From contig JACPDS010000104.1 in assembly GCA_016183885.1 (NCBI GenBank), positions 1-5,447 on the forward strand: DNA of 5,447 nt, read 5' to 3'. Source of the stretch: Armatimonadota bacterium. GTDB lineage: Bacteria > Vulcanimicrobiota > JACPDS01. A program made the position numbers and the translations under genes. Every line of letters starts with the position of its first letter. Positions within the stretch are counted from its first letter, which is position 1. The notes below the pieces were generated by a model. The model was not told the DNA's origin. It saw only the letters and a program-made list of their open reading frames with translations, and searched no databases. Below, in pieces: positions 5,357-5,447 of this stretch.

Positions 5357-5447
5357 ATGAAACTTTCAATTAAAATTTCTATAATTATAGTAGTTACTAT
5401 AATTATTATAATGGGGATAGAAACTTTGTTTATAATTAAAGAACAAA
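5357..5447 (+). CDS. N-terminus of a membrane-anchored protein (runs off right edge)
   Basis: ATG 5357 opens 30 codons to the window edge. A short basic start (MKLSIK) leads into an Ile/Val-rich membrane helix (about residues 7-20) and then GIETLFIIKEQ. This topology is usual for sensor histidine kinases, chemoreceptors and diguanylate cyclases with an extracellular sensor domain, but the fragment is too short to tell them apart. An in-frame TAG at 5348-5350 makes this ATG the first possible start. No good Shine-Dalgarno is adjacent; AAAGGA at about 5314-5319 is too far away. The 259 bases before it hold the second direct repeat and the terminator-like hairpins, and otherwise only very AT-rich sequence. 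Confidence 0.5.
   Translation, partial: MKLSIKISIIIVVTIIIIMGIETLFIIKEQ

Overview
The window is AT-rich bacterial DNA with short intergenic gaps. The gene types suggest an anaerobic or uncultivated, low-GC lineage of the kind recovered from environmental metagenomes: a PaaK-like adenylating enzyme, a flippase-like membrane protein, a small SET-domain protein and an MNT/HEPN pair. No rRNA, tRNA or diagnostic marker is present, so the phylum cannot be named.

Layout. Positions 1-1306 (minus strand) hold a PaaK/LuxE-like adenylate-forming enzyme. It lacks the usual C-terminal subdomain and overlaps the start of a second gene, whose visible 38 codons resemble the N-terminus of an aldehyde dehydrogenase. 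This second gene runs off the left edge. Together they look like an acid-activating and acyl-reducing pair. Positions 1450-2343 (minus) hold a multi-pass protein of the flippase-like / lysylphosphatidylglycerol-synthase-TM family with an unusually poor start. A divergent intergenic region (2344-2540) separates it from a plus-strand pair: a 420-residue protein of unknown function (2541-3803), followed after 10 bases by a complete SET-domain protein (3814-4266).

Positions 4309-5136 form a discrete cassette. A nucleotidyltransferase (MNT) gene and a HEPN-domain gene lie between two copies of an imperfect 27-bp direct repeat. The HEPN gene is broken by what looks like one inserted A about 45 bases after its natural start, so the partner of the nucleotidyltransferase is either inactivated, translated from a poor internal start, or affected by a sequence error. 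The right end (5098-5356) is non-coding and very AT-rich. It contains the second repeat copy and a weak terminator-like hairpin, and is followed by the first 30 codons of a membrane-anchored protein that leaves the window.

The points most worth attention are the repeat-bounded MNT/HEPN cassette with its frameshift, the C-terminally short adenylating enzyme coupled to a putative aldehyde dehydrogenase, and the uncharacterised 420-residue protein paired with a SET-domain protein.
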